35,448 nucleotides of DNA from Paenibacillus sp. Soil787 (GCF_001429545.1 NZ_LMSP01000047.1:73542-108989), one strand, 5' to 3'. Positions 7,243 to 15,876 are shown, numbered from the stretch's first letter. Notes: a model not told the origin generated them from the sequence alone. Numbers and translations: made by a program.

Positions 7243-8232
7243 ATGTCAAATAGGAAGTGGACTGTGGGGCTGATAGTCATACCTCTTGTTTTCTGCTATT
7301 TTTTATTCCAGTTTGTATCTTCTACGCTTAAGATTGATCATCTGGTCGGGCAAATGGAACAGAGTAAGGTAGAGGATAAACATATTAAGCACGTTGTGCT
7401 TATAGCTCAAGAGATCGACAATCCATTCTGGAGAACGGTGGAACAGGGAGCCAAAGAAGCCGCGGCACAGCTGGGCGCGAAGATTGATTACATGGGGCCG
7501 ATTCGCATAAATCCTGCTGAACAAATGAATCTTCTGGAGAAATCGATTGCTGCCAAGCCGGATGCCATTATCGTCCAAGGGATAAAGGAGCCGCGCTACG
7601 ATCTTCTGATCGGGAAGGCTATAGATCAAGGCATACCAGTGATCACAGTAGATGCGGATGAGCCAGAGAGCCGGCGACTTGCCTACGTGGGAACAGACAA
7701 TTGGGAAGCAGGCAAACGCATGGGAGAGCTGGTGGTGAGAGCTGGTGGCGGGAAAGGCCGTATCGGTGTCATAATTGGGAGCGAACTGGCGGATAATCAA
7801 CAGCTGCGTCTAGAGGGTTTCCGTTCCATTATTCAAAATACGCCAGGATTTGAAATTGTAGCCGTCCGCTCATCGAATATTTCACGGATTCAAGCCGCTA
7901 AGCAGACTGAAGCTATGTTGAATCAATACGCAAGTATTCAGACGATGGTGGGGTTTAGCTCCTTAGATGCTGTTGGTATCGTGGAAGGACTGAAGGTAAC
8001 GAATAGAACAGATGTAAGCGTATACGGATTTGATGACTTAGATGAAACCAGGCAGGGCATCGCCCAAGGAGCAATACTAGCTGCCATCGTTCAGCAGCCC
8101 AAAGAGATTGGATTCAAATCCGTTAATTTGTTAGCGGAAATTTTCAAAGGGGGCTCCATTCCGGTCCAGCACTTCACCGCTACGGATATTCTGGATAAAA
8201 ACCGCTTGAAGGGAAGTGTGGGCAGCCCATGA
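7243..8232 (+). CDS. Membrane-anchored sugar-binding sensor protein (XylFII-like)
   Basis: This 329-aa protein has an N-terminal membrane anchor (about 8-28), then an RbsB/XylF-type type I periplasmic-binding domain: DNPFWRTVEQGAKEAAAQLG, PDAIIVQG, GIPVITVDAD, YVGTDNWEAG and VYGFDDLDETRQGI are typical blocks. There is no lipobox. The stop overlaps the kinase start (ATGA), and no ABC transporter genes follow, so it probably serves sensing rather than transport. In Clostridium the XylFII-LytS pair works this way for D-xylose; the sugar here is unknown. RBS AGGGGG precedes the ATG. Confidence 0.8.
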   Translation: MSNRKWTVGLIVIPLVFCYFLFQFVSSTLKIDHLVGQMEQSKVEDKHIKHVVLIAQEIDNPFWRTVEQGAKEAAAQLGAKIDYMGPIRINPAEQMNLLEKSIAAKPDAIIVQGIKEPRYDLLIGKAIDQGIPVITVDADEPESRRLAYVGTDNWEAGKRMGELVVRAGGGKGRIGVIIGSELADNQQLRLEGFRSIIQNTPGFEIVAVRSSNISRIQAAKQTEAMLNQYASIQTMVGFSSLDAVGIVEGLKVTNRTDVSVYGFDDLDETRQGIAQGAILAAIVQQPKEIGFKSVNLLAEIFKGGSIPVQHFTATDILDKNRLKGSVGSP

Positions 8233-9692
8233 ATATACGTAGAATGCTATTTATTGTCATTCCGGTGCTTTTTATATTGAACAACGCGGTCGCTTATTTC
8301 ATCTTTGAAAGTGGAAGAACGGTGCAGCAAAGCTATAATGTGATGCTGGATCGGGTATTATTGTACAAGCAAATCGCCGGACAAACGCAAGGGAATCTTA
8401 GTGCTCTGAATGTTTATTTAATGGATCGAACGGAGAACAGCCGCAAGGCCTATATAAGTCAGAGGGATGAGCTCAATCATCTGCGGGAAAGCTTGTCTGC
8501 ACAGGGGACGACTATTCCAACTACAGATCTTACACTTCGCAGCTATCGCCATATGATCGATACTTTTATAGGGCAAGAAGCGGGTGTCATGGAGGCTTTA
8601 AATAACCAAGGTTCTCTGGCTTATGCGGCTTTCTATGAAGAGGCAGAGCAGACAGCGGCGTTCATTCAAACAGAAGGACATCAGCTTATTGACCTGGAAC
8701 TCAGCTATTATCAGCCTTTCTACAGACAAATACTTATTCAAACGGAAGTTATGAATCATTGGGGAGTCGCTATCTTCATCTTAAATACGCTGATAAGCGT
8801 CCTGTTTGCTTATTGGATCTCCCTTGGTATTACCCGACCGATCAAACAGTTGGCCTTAACGGCTCAACAAATTTCTGAGGGGAATTTGCAAGCTCCGCCT
8901 CCGCAGATTAGCGAGCGAAATGAGTTTGGTATGTTATCTAATGCTTTTGGGCGTATGCAAGAAAATTTGAAAGATCTGATTATGAAAGAGAAAGAAAGTT
9001 TAGAAAAGGACAAGCTGGTCAAGGAATTGGAGCTGGAAGTTTTGCAAAATCAGATCAACCCGCACTTTCTCTTTAATTCCTTGAATGTCATATCCAAGCT
9101 TGCACTGCTTGAGGGTGCTGAGAAAACAAGCGATCTTACGGTATCTATGTCAAATCTTCTTCGGTATAATCTTCGAAAATTGGATCGTCCAGTGACGCTC
9201 AGGGATGAGGTCGAGCATGCTAAAGAGTACTTTACCATCCAACAGGCACGCTTTCGCGACCGGATTCAGTTCGCAACGGATATTGACGAGAGCGGACTGG
9301 ACGTGTACGTTCCCATGCTAACCCTGCAACCGTTACTAGAGAACGTCTTTGTCCACGGTATTGAGGGAATGGAAGAAGGGGCGGAGATTAAGCTGGTCAT
9401 TGCATGCGGGCCTAATGAGGTAAGGGTTGCCATATCGGATAATGGGATCGGTATGAGCGAGGAGGTTCGAGAGTCTCTGCTTCACTTCGAATCGGAACCG
9501 CTGCTGGGCCAAGAAAAGGGGCAATCTACGGGGCTGGGGACGCGTAATGTATTTAGACGACTTGAATTATTTTATGGGAAAAAGAATCTTGTAGATATTC
9601 ACAGTGAGCCGGGCCGAGGGACGACTGTCCTCATCCGGATTCCTGCTGCAGGAAAGGAGGATGGGGATGTATCGCCTACTGATCGCAGATGA
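8229..9692 (+). CDS. LytS/YesM-type sensor histidine kinase
   Basis: The 487-aa kinase has transmembrane segments at about 5-27 and 179-199 enclosing a helical extracellular domain, a HAMP linker (about 200-252), the His-kinase segment with NPHFLFN (His about 279) and a C-terminal ATPase domain (LQPLLENVFVHG as N-box; DNGIGM; STGLGTRNV). It is expected to form a complex with the binding protein encoded just upstream and to phosphorylate the regulator encoded next. The start overlaps the previous stop by 4 bp, and the end overlaps the regulator by 26 bp. Confidence 0.9.
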   Translation: MNIRRMLFIVIPVLFILNNAVAYFIFESGRTVQQSYNVMLDRVLLYKQIAGQTQGNLSALNVYLMDRTENSRKAYISQRDELNHLRESLSAQGTTIPTTDLTLRSYRHMIDTFIGQEAGVMEALNNQGSLAYAAFYEEAEQTAAFIQTEGHQLIDLELSYYQPFYRQILIQTEVMNHWGVAIFILNTLISVLFAYWISLGITRPIKQLALTAQQISEGNLQAPPPQISERNEFGMLSNAFGRMQENLKDLIMKEKESLEKDKLVKELELEVLQNQINPHFLFNSLNVISKLALLEGAEKTSDLTVSMSNLLRYNLRKLDRPVTLRDEVEHAKEYFTIQQARFRDRIQFATDIDESGLDVYVPMLTLQPLLENVFVHGIEGMEEGAEIKLVIACGPNEVRVAISDNGIGMSEEVRESLLHFESEPLLGQEKGQSTGLGTRNVFRRLELFYGKKNLVDIHSEPGRGTTVLIRIPAAGKEDGDVSPTDRR

Positions 9693-11034
9693 CGAAGCTT
9701 TAGAGAGAGAAGGCATTGAGTGGATTGTTACCCGCATGATGCCGAATACGTTTGAAATTATTCATGCAGAGAATGGTCGCGTGGCTATTCAAAAGGCTGA
9801 TGAATTTCGGCCGCATATTGTCCTGATGGATATCCGGATGCCCGGCATTCAGGGCCTTGAAGCGTTAAAGGAAATTAAATCTCATAGTCCGCAGATCAAG
9901 ATGATTTTGGTTACAGCCTATGAACATTTTGAATACGCCAAAGAAGCCCTATCCCTAGGGGTGAAGGAATACCTGATAAAACCAGCTAAACGCGATCAAA
10001 TCGTTGCACTCCTACAGCGGATGGTAGCAGAAATCGATCAGGACCAAAGAAAGCGCGACGAGGAGTTCGCCATGCGCGATAAGTACTTCCAGCTGCTCCC
10101 GCTAGCGGAAACGGAAATGGCTCTGGTCTTTATGTCCGATCAGGTGAATGAAACCGAGGTGGGGTATCTGGCTGATATCCTCGAGCTTTCCATAGATAAA
10201 GGATGCGCGCTTGTACTCGCCTTGCCGGAATTCGGGCATACATCTGAGCAGGAAGTAAGCATCGAGAAGAAAAAGCTTTACGAAACTGTAAAAAGCTTCG
10301 CCAAAGGATTTATCAAGAATAGGGTCGGTTGTGTGGTCAGTTCGATGGTTCATTGGCACATGGTCATTTTTCTACTCGAGAAGGCAGAAACCAAGGATGA
10401 GGTATTGCGGGAAGAGGCTCATTTCCTAGGCAATAAACTGGTCGAGATACTCCACCAACAGCGCAGCATAGCCGCTAATGTAGGCATCGGGTCCGTCCAA
10501 GTGGATATGGAGGGAATAAGGAGATCGTATTTTGAAGCTGTCTTCGCATCCACGTATCCTAAAAAATGGGGTAACCTTTGCTCTTTTGAGGATCTGAAAA
10601 TGCTCTCTCTAGAAGGTGAGCGGGAAACGGCTGATAAGTTTATGGCAGATAATACTTCTGAACGTACTTACGTGGAATTGGCCATCAAACGAATCCGTGC
10701 GGAACGTGAACAGCGAACATGGAGTGTCCTAGATAACGCAATTACGTTCATTCAAGATAAATTCCGCGAGGAGCTTTCCCTGGAGGATGTGGCAGAGCAT
10801 GTCCACTTGAACCCGTATTATTTCAGTAAAGTATTCAAGCAGCAAACGGGAGAAACCTTCATCGATTATGTGACAAGGCTGCGGATCGAAAGGGCCAAGG
10901 AGTTCATAAGAGACGGGCAATTCAGCTTAAAGGAAGTCTGTTATATGGTGGGTTATAAAGATCCTAACTATTTCAGCCGAGTATTTAAAAAGGTTACAGG
11001 AGTTACGCCTACCGAATACCGCAGTCAAGTTTAA
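9667..11034 (+). CDS. YesN-type response regulator with AraC DNA-binding domain
   Basis: The frame is open from 9604, but AAAGGAGG at 9653-9660 fits the ATG at 9667 with six spacing bases, giving 455 aa. An N-terminal receiver domain has DDE near the start and phosphoacceptor Asp about 55 (LMDIRMPG). A middle region of about 200 residues resembles the YesN central domain. The last 100 residues are an AraC-type double helix-turn-helix (LSLEDVAEHVHLNPYYFSKV and the PNYFSRVFKKVTGVTP block). It probably activates the downstream sugar transporter in response to the sensed sugar. Confidence 0.92.
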   Translation: MYRLLIADDEALEREGIEWIVTRMMPNTFEIIHAENGRVAIQKADEFRPHIVLMDIRMPGIQGLEALKEIKSHSPQIKMILVTAYEHFEYAKEALSLGVKEYLIKPAKRDQIVALLQRMVAEIDQDQRKRDEEFAMRDKYFQLLPLAETEMALVFMSDQVNETEVGYLADILELSIDKGCALVLALPEFGHTSEQEVSIEKKKLYETVKSFAKGFIKNRVGCVVSSMVHWHMVIFLLEKAETKDEVLREEAHFLGNKLVEILHQQRSIAANVGIGSVQVDMEGIRRSYFEAVFASTYPKKWGNLCSFEDLKMLSLEGERETADKFMADNTSERTYVELAIKRIRAEREQRTWSVLDNAITFIQDKFREELSLEDVAEHVHLNPYYFSKVFKQQTGETFIDYVTRLRIERAKEFIRDGQFSLKEVCYMVGYKDPNYFSRVFKKVTGVTPTEYRSQV

Positions 11035-11040
11035 AAGAGG

Positions 11041-11068
11041 GTTCATGCTAAGCGGCATGGACTTTTTT
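11041..11068 (+). terminator. Terminator after the two-component operon
   Basis: GTTCATGC pairs with GCATGGAC (one G-U) and is followed by TTTTTT. A second hairpin without a T-tract, CCGCCC/GGGCGG, lies at 11099-11116. Confidence 0.75.
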
Positions 11069-11194
11069 GTTTTTACGGAGCAAGAATATGCTAATCTGCC
11101 GCCCTATATGGGGCGGAGAGCTGCAGGCATCAATATTATGCTTGTAAACAACAAATAAGTGAAGGGAATTGGCCCCTGGCTTGAACAAAACACA

Positions 11195-11203
11195 TGGTAT
11201 AAT
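11195..11203 (+). promoter_or_regulatory. Extended -10 promoter of the sugar symporter
   Basis: TGGTATAAT fits the extended -10 form TGN-TATAAT. No good -35 is seen 17 bp upstream, as expected for an activator-dependent promoter. It lies 85 bp before the symporter ATG and after the operon terminator, so the symporter is transcribed separately. Confidence 0.55.
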
Positions 11204-11207
11204 GAGT

Positions 11208-11256
11208 CTCGCATTAGACAGATTTTTGATTTTTTCACGATAAAAGACTCGCATTA
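11208..11256 (+). repeat. Direct repeat CTCGCATTA, 40 bp apart
   Basis: CTCGCATTA occurs at 11208-11216 and again at 11248-11256, within the leader downstream of the -10. The 40-bp spacing is near four helical turns. It could be a regulator site (AraC-family proteins bind direct repeats) or a chance repeat. Confidence 0.35.
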
Positions 11257-11288
11257 AGGTGCAGAAAAGTCAGAAGGGATAATCGCTT

Positions 11289-12740
11289 ATGAGCTCTCAT
11301 ATAAACAATCAAGATCAACAAGTAAGCATGAAATTTGTTACACTAGTTTCGATAGTTGCTGCTTTGGGCGGTTTATTATTTGGATTTGATACAGCAGTTG
11401 TGTCGGGTGCAATCGGTTTTATGAAAGAACGTTTCGGCCTCAGCGAGGTGGAAGTGGGCTGGGCGGTATCCAGCTTAATCATCGGGTGTATCATTGGAGC
11501 AGCAGGAGCCGGTGTGCTGGGGGACCGATTTGGTCGGAAAAAAGTACTGATTACGGCTGCGATCCTGTTCATTATCGGTTCCATCGGTTCCGCTATTCCA
11601 GATACGTTCACTGGTTATATTATTGCCCGTATGATTGGCGGACTTGGGATTGGTATTACCTCAACGCTATGTCCTCTTTATAACGCGGAAATAGCGCCTG
11701 CCAAGTATCGCGGCCGTCTTGTTGCCTTGAATCAGTTCGCGACGGTGACCGGTATCTTCCTCGTGTATTTCATTAACATGGGCATTGCGGGGTATGGCGA
11801 CGCCGCGTGGGATATTTCAACAGCTTGGCGGTGGATGTTTGGTTTCGGGGTTCTACCGGGCTTGCTGTTCTTAGTATTGCTTTTCTTTGTGCCTGAAAGT
11901 CCGAGATGGTTGATCAAGCAGGGGAGAGCAGCAGAATCTCTACCGATTTTGCTTAAAATTCACGGCGACAAACTGGCCAGACAGGAAGTACTGGATATCA
12001 AGGAGTCGTTCAAGCAGGAAAGCGGATCGATCCGCCAACTGTTCAGTCCCGCTTTGCGGCTTGCTTTAATTGTAGGTGTAGGGCTTGCTGTTCTCCAGCA
12101 AGTTACGGGGATTAACGCGATTATGTACTATGCTCCGGAGATTTTCAAGGAAACAGGTGCTGGCACGAATGCTGCGCTGATTCAGACCATTTTGGTGGGC
12201 TTGATTAATTTTCTCTTCACCATTCTTGCTATCTGGCTGATCGATAAGGTGGGGCGTAAGGCTCTTTTACTCGTTGGATCTGCCTCGATGACATTGTGCC
12301 TAGTTGTTATAGGCGCCGCATTTCACACGGGACAACCCTCAGGACCATTGGTGCTAATCTTTATTTTACTTTATGTAGCTTCCTTTGCTGTATCGCTTGG
12401 GCCAGTCGTATGGGTGATTATGTCCGAAATTTTCCCGAACCGCATTCGTGGAAAAGCTACGGCTATAGCTTCTATGGCGCTATGGACAGCGGATTATATC
12501 GTCTCGCAGACCTTTCCTCCGATGCTTGGCTCTGCAGGGCCAGCGGTGACATTCTGGATATTCGGTTTCATGTCCTTGGTTACATTCTTGTTCACTTGGC
12601 GTCTTGTGCCTGAGACAAAGGGGAAATCGCTGGAGGAGATCGAAGCCTTGTGGTCTTCGAAAAGAGCTTCTCATTTGAATACATCCAAAGAAGAAGCGGG
12701 TGTCCCAAATATAATTTTACCCGGCACACCCGAATCCTGA
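11289..12740 (+). CDS. MFS sugar:proton symporter
   Basis: The 483-aa protein is a 12-helix member of the MFS sugar porter family (XylE/AraE/GalP type). Signatures in order: GGLLFGFDTAVVSGA in helix 1, GDRFGRKK after helix 2, PESPRWL after helix 6, QQVTGINAIMYYAPEIF in helix 7, DKVGRKALLL after helix 8 and PETKGKSLEEIE at the C-terminus. QQ..GIN is the sugar-contact region. Placement next to a sugar-sensing two-component operon suggests it imports the sensed sugar; xylose, arabinose or galactose are all possible. The ATG at 11289 has AGAAGGG about 10 bp upstream. Confidence 0.9.
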   Translation: MSSHINNQDQQVSMKFVTLVSIVAALGGLLFGFDTAVVSGAIGFMKERFGLSEVEVGWAVSSLIIGCIIGAAGAGVLGDRFGRKKVLITAAILFIIGSIGSAIPDTFTGYIIARMIGGLGIGITSTLCPLYNAEIAPAKYRGRLVALNQFATVTGIFLVYFINMGIAGYGDAAWDISTAWRWMFGFGVLPGLLFLVLLFFVPESPRWLIKQGRAAESLPILLKIHGDKLARQEVLDIKESFKQESGSIRQLFSPALRLALIVGVGLAVLQQVTGINAIMYYAPEIFKETGAGTNAALIQTILVGLINFLFTILAIWLIDKVGRKALLLVGSASMTLCLVVIGAAFHTGQPSGPLVLIFILLYVASFAVSLGPVVWVIMSEIFPNRIRGKATAIASMALWTADYIVSQTFPPMLGSAGPAVTFWIFGFMSLVTFLFTWRLVPETKGKSLEEIEALWSSKRASHLNTSKEEAGVPNIILPGTPES

Positions 12741-12793
12741 TTGCTCGTTGAGGAGCGATTTGGCGGTTGTCGAGCCCCTGTTACAAAGGAAAA

Positions 12794-12968
12794 GGAACGA
12801 CGATTCGCTATTTTGAGCAAATGTGTGCTAAATAGGCATCTCGCGGAAAGAGGGTACCTTATTTCTTCAAAAACACGCTGCAGACGCGAAAATGGCTCAA
12901 TTAACGTCTCCTCGTTCCGCCTGAACCGAAATTTGAGCAATTCTCGGAAAATAACGCATTCTCGTTCC
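12794..12968. repeat. Four-dyad element, divergent type (AACG-N6-CGTT)
   Basis: Four related units occur: GGAACGACGATTCGCTATTT at 12794, a similar unit at 12845, and two in reverse orientation ending at 12918 and 12968. Each contains a short dyad (AACG-N6-CGTT or a variant), with centres near 12802, 12853, 12909 and 12959, giving spacings of about 51, 56 and 50 and a ++-- order. The outer units form near-perfect terminal inverted repeats. The flanking TATTTTGAGC resembles the AATTTAGCC flank of the GTTGYA elements. The rest of 12741-13167 holds a terminator and one lone dyad. Confidence 0.65.
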
Positions 12969-13011
12969 CTTTGGATAGATGGGAATAGGAACAGGTCTTA
13001 CATATGATGCG

Positions 13012-13055
13012 AAAAGAACCTCAACTCCACAAAAAGGAGCTCGAGGTTCTTTTTA
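13012..13055. terminator. Bidirectional terminator
   Basis: AAAAGAACCTC pairs with GAGGTTCTTTT around an inner CTCC/GGAG stem. It can end leftward transcription of the efflux gene at 13168 and rightward readthrough from the symporter. Confidence 0.8.
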
Positions 13056-13123
13056 TCTTATTTGGCTAAGCATAAACATCGGGTGAATTGTTTGCTGGGT
13101 TTTGAGGAGAATTAGAAGGGCAA

Positions 13124-13140
13124 GTTGTACGGCATACAAC
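13124..13140. repeat. Single GTTGTA dyad
   Basis: GTTGTA-CGGCA-TACAAC, followed by AATTTT, is a perfect 6-5-6 dyad identical in half-sites to elements A, B and G, but no partner lies 52 or 62 bp away on either side. Confidence 0.7.
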
Positions 13141-13167
13141 AATTTTGGGCGTCCTTTTTGTATAAGA

Positions 13168-14367
13168 TTACGCGTTAGCAGGTTTACGTTCTGCTAAATA
13201 GCAAGCAAATCCTAAGATCAGCGCCAGTCCTACAAGCACGGCTCCGACCCAAGGGAGGGCTGTTATGGCGAGATGTGTAATGACCCATCCCCCGATGAAA
13301 GCGCCAGATGCATTTCCAAGATTACCGGCAGAATGACTGGAGGTAGAGGCAAGAGCAGGCGCCGCCTGTGCTAGGCTCATAATTCGTACTTGCAGCCCAG
13401 GAAACACAGCGAAAGAAGCGGCTCCCCACAGGAAAATAGTCAATACGGCAGCGGTTGGACTATGAATGGTAAAGGTGAAGAGGGTAAGAAGGATACAAAT
13501 CGAAAGATAAAGTCCAAGTATGGAAGGCATCAGCTTCCAGTCCGCAAGCTTCCCGCCGACGATATTGCCGATGGTTACTCCACAGCCGAAAAGGACTAGA
13601 ATCCAAGTTACGCTATGTTCAGCAAAACCTGTGACCTGCACCAGCAGTGGCGTAATATAAGTAAATACGGCGAATAGGCCGGCGTTGCCTAGAGCTCCGA
13701 TCAGCAGGTACAGAAGGAGTTTGGGCTTAGCGAGAGCTCTAATCTGCTTAACGATACTCGCTGGTTTGTCGTGACGAATTTGCGGAATAAAGATAAGAAT
13801 GCCGATTAATGCAATGATTCCCATGATCGCAATCGCGCCAAATGAGGATCGCCACCCCATATGTTGACCGATGAATGTCCCCAGAGGAACACCGATAATA
13901 TTGGCAATGGTTAAACCGGCCATCATAATAGAAACAGCCCCGGCGCGCTTATCGGGACGTACGAGATTGGAGGCAATAACAGCCCCGACGCCAAAGAATG
14001 TCCCGTGTGTTAATGCGGTTATCATACGCGCTCCCATCAGAATGGCATAGTTTGGAGCGAAAACAGAGATTCCGTTACCGAGAATGAATAAAACCATAAG
14101 CAGACATAACAGTTCCTTTTGCGGGATTCGGTGGGTGAGAACTGTCAGAATCGGCGCGCCGATAGCTACCCCGAGGGCATACATCGTAATGAGTTGTCCT
14201 GCGGATGAGATGCTGATAAGCAAATCAGTAGCGACATTAGGCAGAAGCCCCATGATGACAAATTCAGTCATTCCAATGGCAAAGGCGCCAACGGTAAGGG
14301 AAAGTATAGAGATGGGGAACGGTTCTTTGGTTACTTGTTCCTTGGTAATACGGTGAGATAACTCCAT
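13168..14367 (-). CDS. MFS efflux transporter, AraJ/YdhP type
   Basis: This 399-aa, 12-helix protein belongs to the DHA1 drug:H+ antiporter branch, with typical blocks FAIGMTEFVIMGLLPNVA in helix 1, motif-A-like HRIPQKE after helix 2, GARMITALTHGTFFGVGAVIA in helix 4 and GVPLGTFIGQHMGWR in helix 5. Relatives include AraJ and PbuE-like exporters; the substrate cannot be told. The ATG at 14367 has only a distant AAAGG; an in-frame ATT nine bases upstream is better spaced, so initiation is uncertain. It is transcribed alone from a promoter near 14450-14478. Confidence 0.85.
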   Translation of the reverse strand: MELSHRITKEQVTKEPFPISILSLTVGAFAIGMTEFVIMGLLPNVATDLLISISSAGQLITMYALGVAIGAPILTVLTHRIPQKELLCLLMVLFILGNGISVFAPNYAILMGARMITALTHGTFFGVGAVIASNLVRPDKRAGAVSIMMAGLTIANIIGVPLGTFIGQHMGWRSSFGAIAIMGIIALIGILIFIPQIRHDKPASIVKQIRALAKPKLLLYLLIGALGNAGLFAVFTYITPLLVQVTGFAEHSVTWILVLFGCGVTIGNIVGGKLADWKLMPSILGLYLSICILLTLFTFTIHSPTAAVLTIFLWGAASFAVFPGLQVRIMSLAQAAPALASTSSHSAGNLGNASGAFIGGWVITHLAITALPWVGAVLVGLALILGFACYLAERKPANA

Positions 14368-14449
14368 GATGTCAATGTCAACCTTTCTGTTGTGTAGACT
14401 AAAGCTCCAATCGTAATCAACTCGTGCCGATCAAGAAGACCTGTTTCAT

Positions 14450-14478
14450 ATTATTTAGTTTTCTAATCGTATAATCAA
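14450..14478 (-). promoter_or_regulatory. Promoter of the AraJ-type efflux gene
   Basis: On the minus strand TTGATT (14473-14478), a 17-bp spacer and AATAAT (14450-14455) lie about 80 bp before the start. Confidence 0.45.
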
Positions 14479-14501
14479 GACATTTCTTTTAAAAAATATG
14501 T

Positions 14502-14541
14502 AAAAAAAAATGAGATGGCAAGGCTGCCTTCTCATTTTTTT
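14502..14541. terminator. Terminator after namA
   Basis: An A-run, TGAGA-TGGCA, loop AGGC, TGCC-TTCTCA and a T-run form a symmetric hairpin with T-tracts in both directions. It lies downstream of the minus-strand namA. Confidence 0.85.
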
Positions 14542-14632
14542 GCCTTTTGTCTATTGCTTAGGAAAGCCACCCGACCACTAGTGAGTGGAATGTAGGAGGT
14601 GTTATTTCGGGAAAACGGCCCCTTATTCCATA

Positions 14633-15661
14633 TTAGTAAGCTCGAGCATACTGTTTCGGAACATTATTCGGTTCTTTGCGAAGCGTAATGGCTGCATGGG
14701 TAGCCCAATACGGATCACGGAGCATGCCCCGGGCGATCGCCACGAAATCTGCATCTTCACTGCCGATAACGGATTCGGCAAGCGCTGGATCTTCGAGCAT
14801 ACCTACTGCAATGACGGGTACATTCAGCGCCCCGCGGATTTTACGTGCGAACGGTACCTGATAGCCTGGGTAATTGCCTGGTTTTCTCTCTCCAGCGGGA
14901 CCTTCCCCGCCTGAACTTACATGAAAAGCATCGACGCCTGCTGCTTGGTAGGCTTTGGAGAGCTCGATAGCATGATCAATATCATATCCGCCGTCGGCAT
15001 ACTCCACTGCAGAGATGCGGAAGATGAGCGGCATATCAGCAGGCATTTCTTTTTTGACGGCTTGAATGACTTCTACGCCAAAACGGGTAAGGTCTTGACC
15101 ATAAATATCATCTCGTTTATTCGTTAGAGGTGATTGGAACTGATGGATCAAATAGCCGTGAGCTCCATGAAGCTCGATCGTATCCACACCCGCTAGTACG
15201 GCGCGGCGGGCTGCATCACCGAATTTTTGAACCACGTCTTGGACCTCTTCGGTTGTAAGGGCGCGCGGCATTTTGTAAGCCGAGCCTGGAAACTTTATCG
15301 CAGATGGGGCAATGGGGACTGCCGCGTCTTCTGCTTTGCGTCCCGCATGAGCGATCTGAATCCCGATTTTTGCATTATGCGCGTGTACACCGTCAATAAT
15401 TTTGGCGAAGGCGGGAATGTGCTCGTCTGACCATATGCCTAAGTCCAAATCGGTAATGCGGCCATCGGGATCAACACCCGTCATTTCCATGATAATGAGG
15501 CCTGTACCGCCAATAGCGCGGCTAAGATAGTGAACGTAGTGCCATTCATTTGGCTTACCGTCTTTGGCCGTAACCGAATATTGACACATTGGCGCCATGA
15601 CAATGCGGTTATTTACGTGCAAACCTTTCAGATCATATGAATCAAACAATTTATGAGTCAC
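14633..15661 (-). CDS. namA: NADPH dehydrogenase of the old yellow enzyme family (YqjM-like)
   Basis: The 342-aa protein is an FMN-dependent ene-reductase of the thermophilic-like OYE class. APMCQYSV contains the redox-modulating Cys26; the substrate-binding pair is His165/His168 in ELHGAHGYLIHQFQSPLTNKR; the phosphate-binding end is VAIARGMLRDPYW. Such enzymes reduce activated C=C bonds of enones and nitro-compounds and respond to electrophile stress. The start is GTG at 15661 with AGGAGG eight bases upstream. The 5' region holds several palindromes and a possible regulator fossil. Confidence 0.92.
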   Translation of the reverse strand: MTHKLFDSYDLKGLHVNNRIVMAPMCQYSVTAKDGKPNEWHYVHYLSRAIGGTGLIIMEMTGVDPDGRITDLDLGIWSDEHIPAFAKIIDGVHAHNAKIGIQIAHAGRKAEDAAVPIAPSAIKFPGSAYKMPRALTTEEVQDVVQKFGDAARRAVLAGVDTIELHGAHGYLIHQFQSPLTNKRDDIYGQDLTRFGVEVIQAVKKEMPADMPLIFRISAVEYADGGYDIDHAIELSKAYQAAGVDAFHVSSGGEGPAGERKPGNYPGYQVPFARKIRGALNVPVIAVGMLEDPALAESVIGSEDADFVAIARGMLRDPYWATHAAITLRKEPNNVPKQYARAY

Positions 15662-15742
15662 TTTTGTAACCTCCTATTTTAACGCCTTTATGAAGATAAC
15701 CCTAACGAGGGTTCCTATTTGCAACTAACAGTCACGCTATTT

Positions 15743-15771
15743 ATTATTAAGGCTATTGCAATTAAAAACAA
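15743..15771 (-). promoter_or_regulatory. Promoter of namA
   Basis: On the minus strand TTGTTT (15766-15771), 17 bp and AATAAT (15743-15748) precede the gene by about 80 bp. The -35 abuts the palindromic block at 15772. Confidence 0.45.
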
Positions 15772-15811
15772 GTACCTACTTTTAAGTACTATAGTATCAA
15801 AAAGTATACTA
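15772..15811. promoter_or_regulatory. Cluster of palindromes upstream of namA (candidate operator)
   Basis: GTAC-N10-GTAC (15772-15789), the perfect TACTATAGTA (15787-15796) and the perfect AGTATACT (15803-15810) lie in 40 bp directly upstream of the namA -35. TACTTTTAAGTA-like sequences resemble sites of HxlR/YodB-type redox regulators. The regulator is not identified. Confidence 0.45.
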
Positions 15812-15876
15812 AAGGAGTCATTTATCATGGGGGATCAATGATTTAAGAGCTCGGTAAATTTGGGGATAAGTGGTTA
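15811..15876 (+). pseudogene. Possible remnant of a divergent regulator gene
   Basis: AAAGGAG at about 15812 is followed after nine bases by ATGGGGGATCAATGA, a start codon with a stop four codons later. In another frame 15847-15873 reads ELGKFGDKW, reminiscent of the segment near the N-terminus of HxlR-family regulators. A divergent HxlR-type gene beside namA would make sense with the palindromes. No further similarity is visible downstream; the stretch to about 16060 shows nothing else. Confidence 0.25.

Noticed and set aside
11048..11254. Minus-strand 68-codon frame between the regulator and the symporter
   Set aside because: It overlaps the terminator and the promoter of the symporter, and shows no recognisable motif.
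11205..11260. Catabolite-responsive (cre) element in the symporter leader
   Set aside because: No sequence close to the TGNAANCGNTNNCA pattern was found in the region.
12741..13007. Overlapping 88- and 89-codon open frames on opposite strands after the sugar symporter
   Set aside because: Both run through the inverted-repeat element, have no ribosome binding site and give arginine-rich peptides unlike any family I know.
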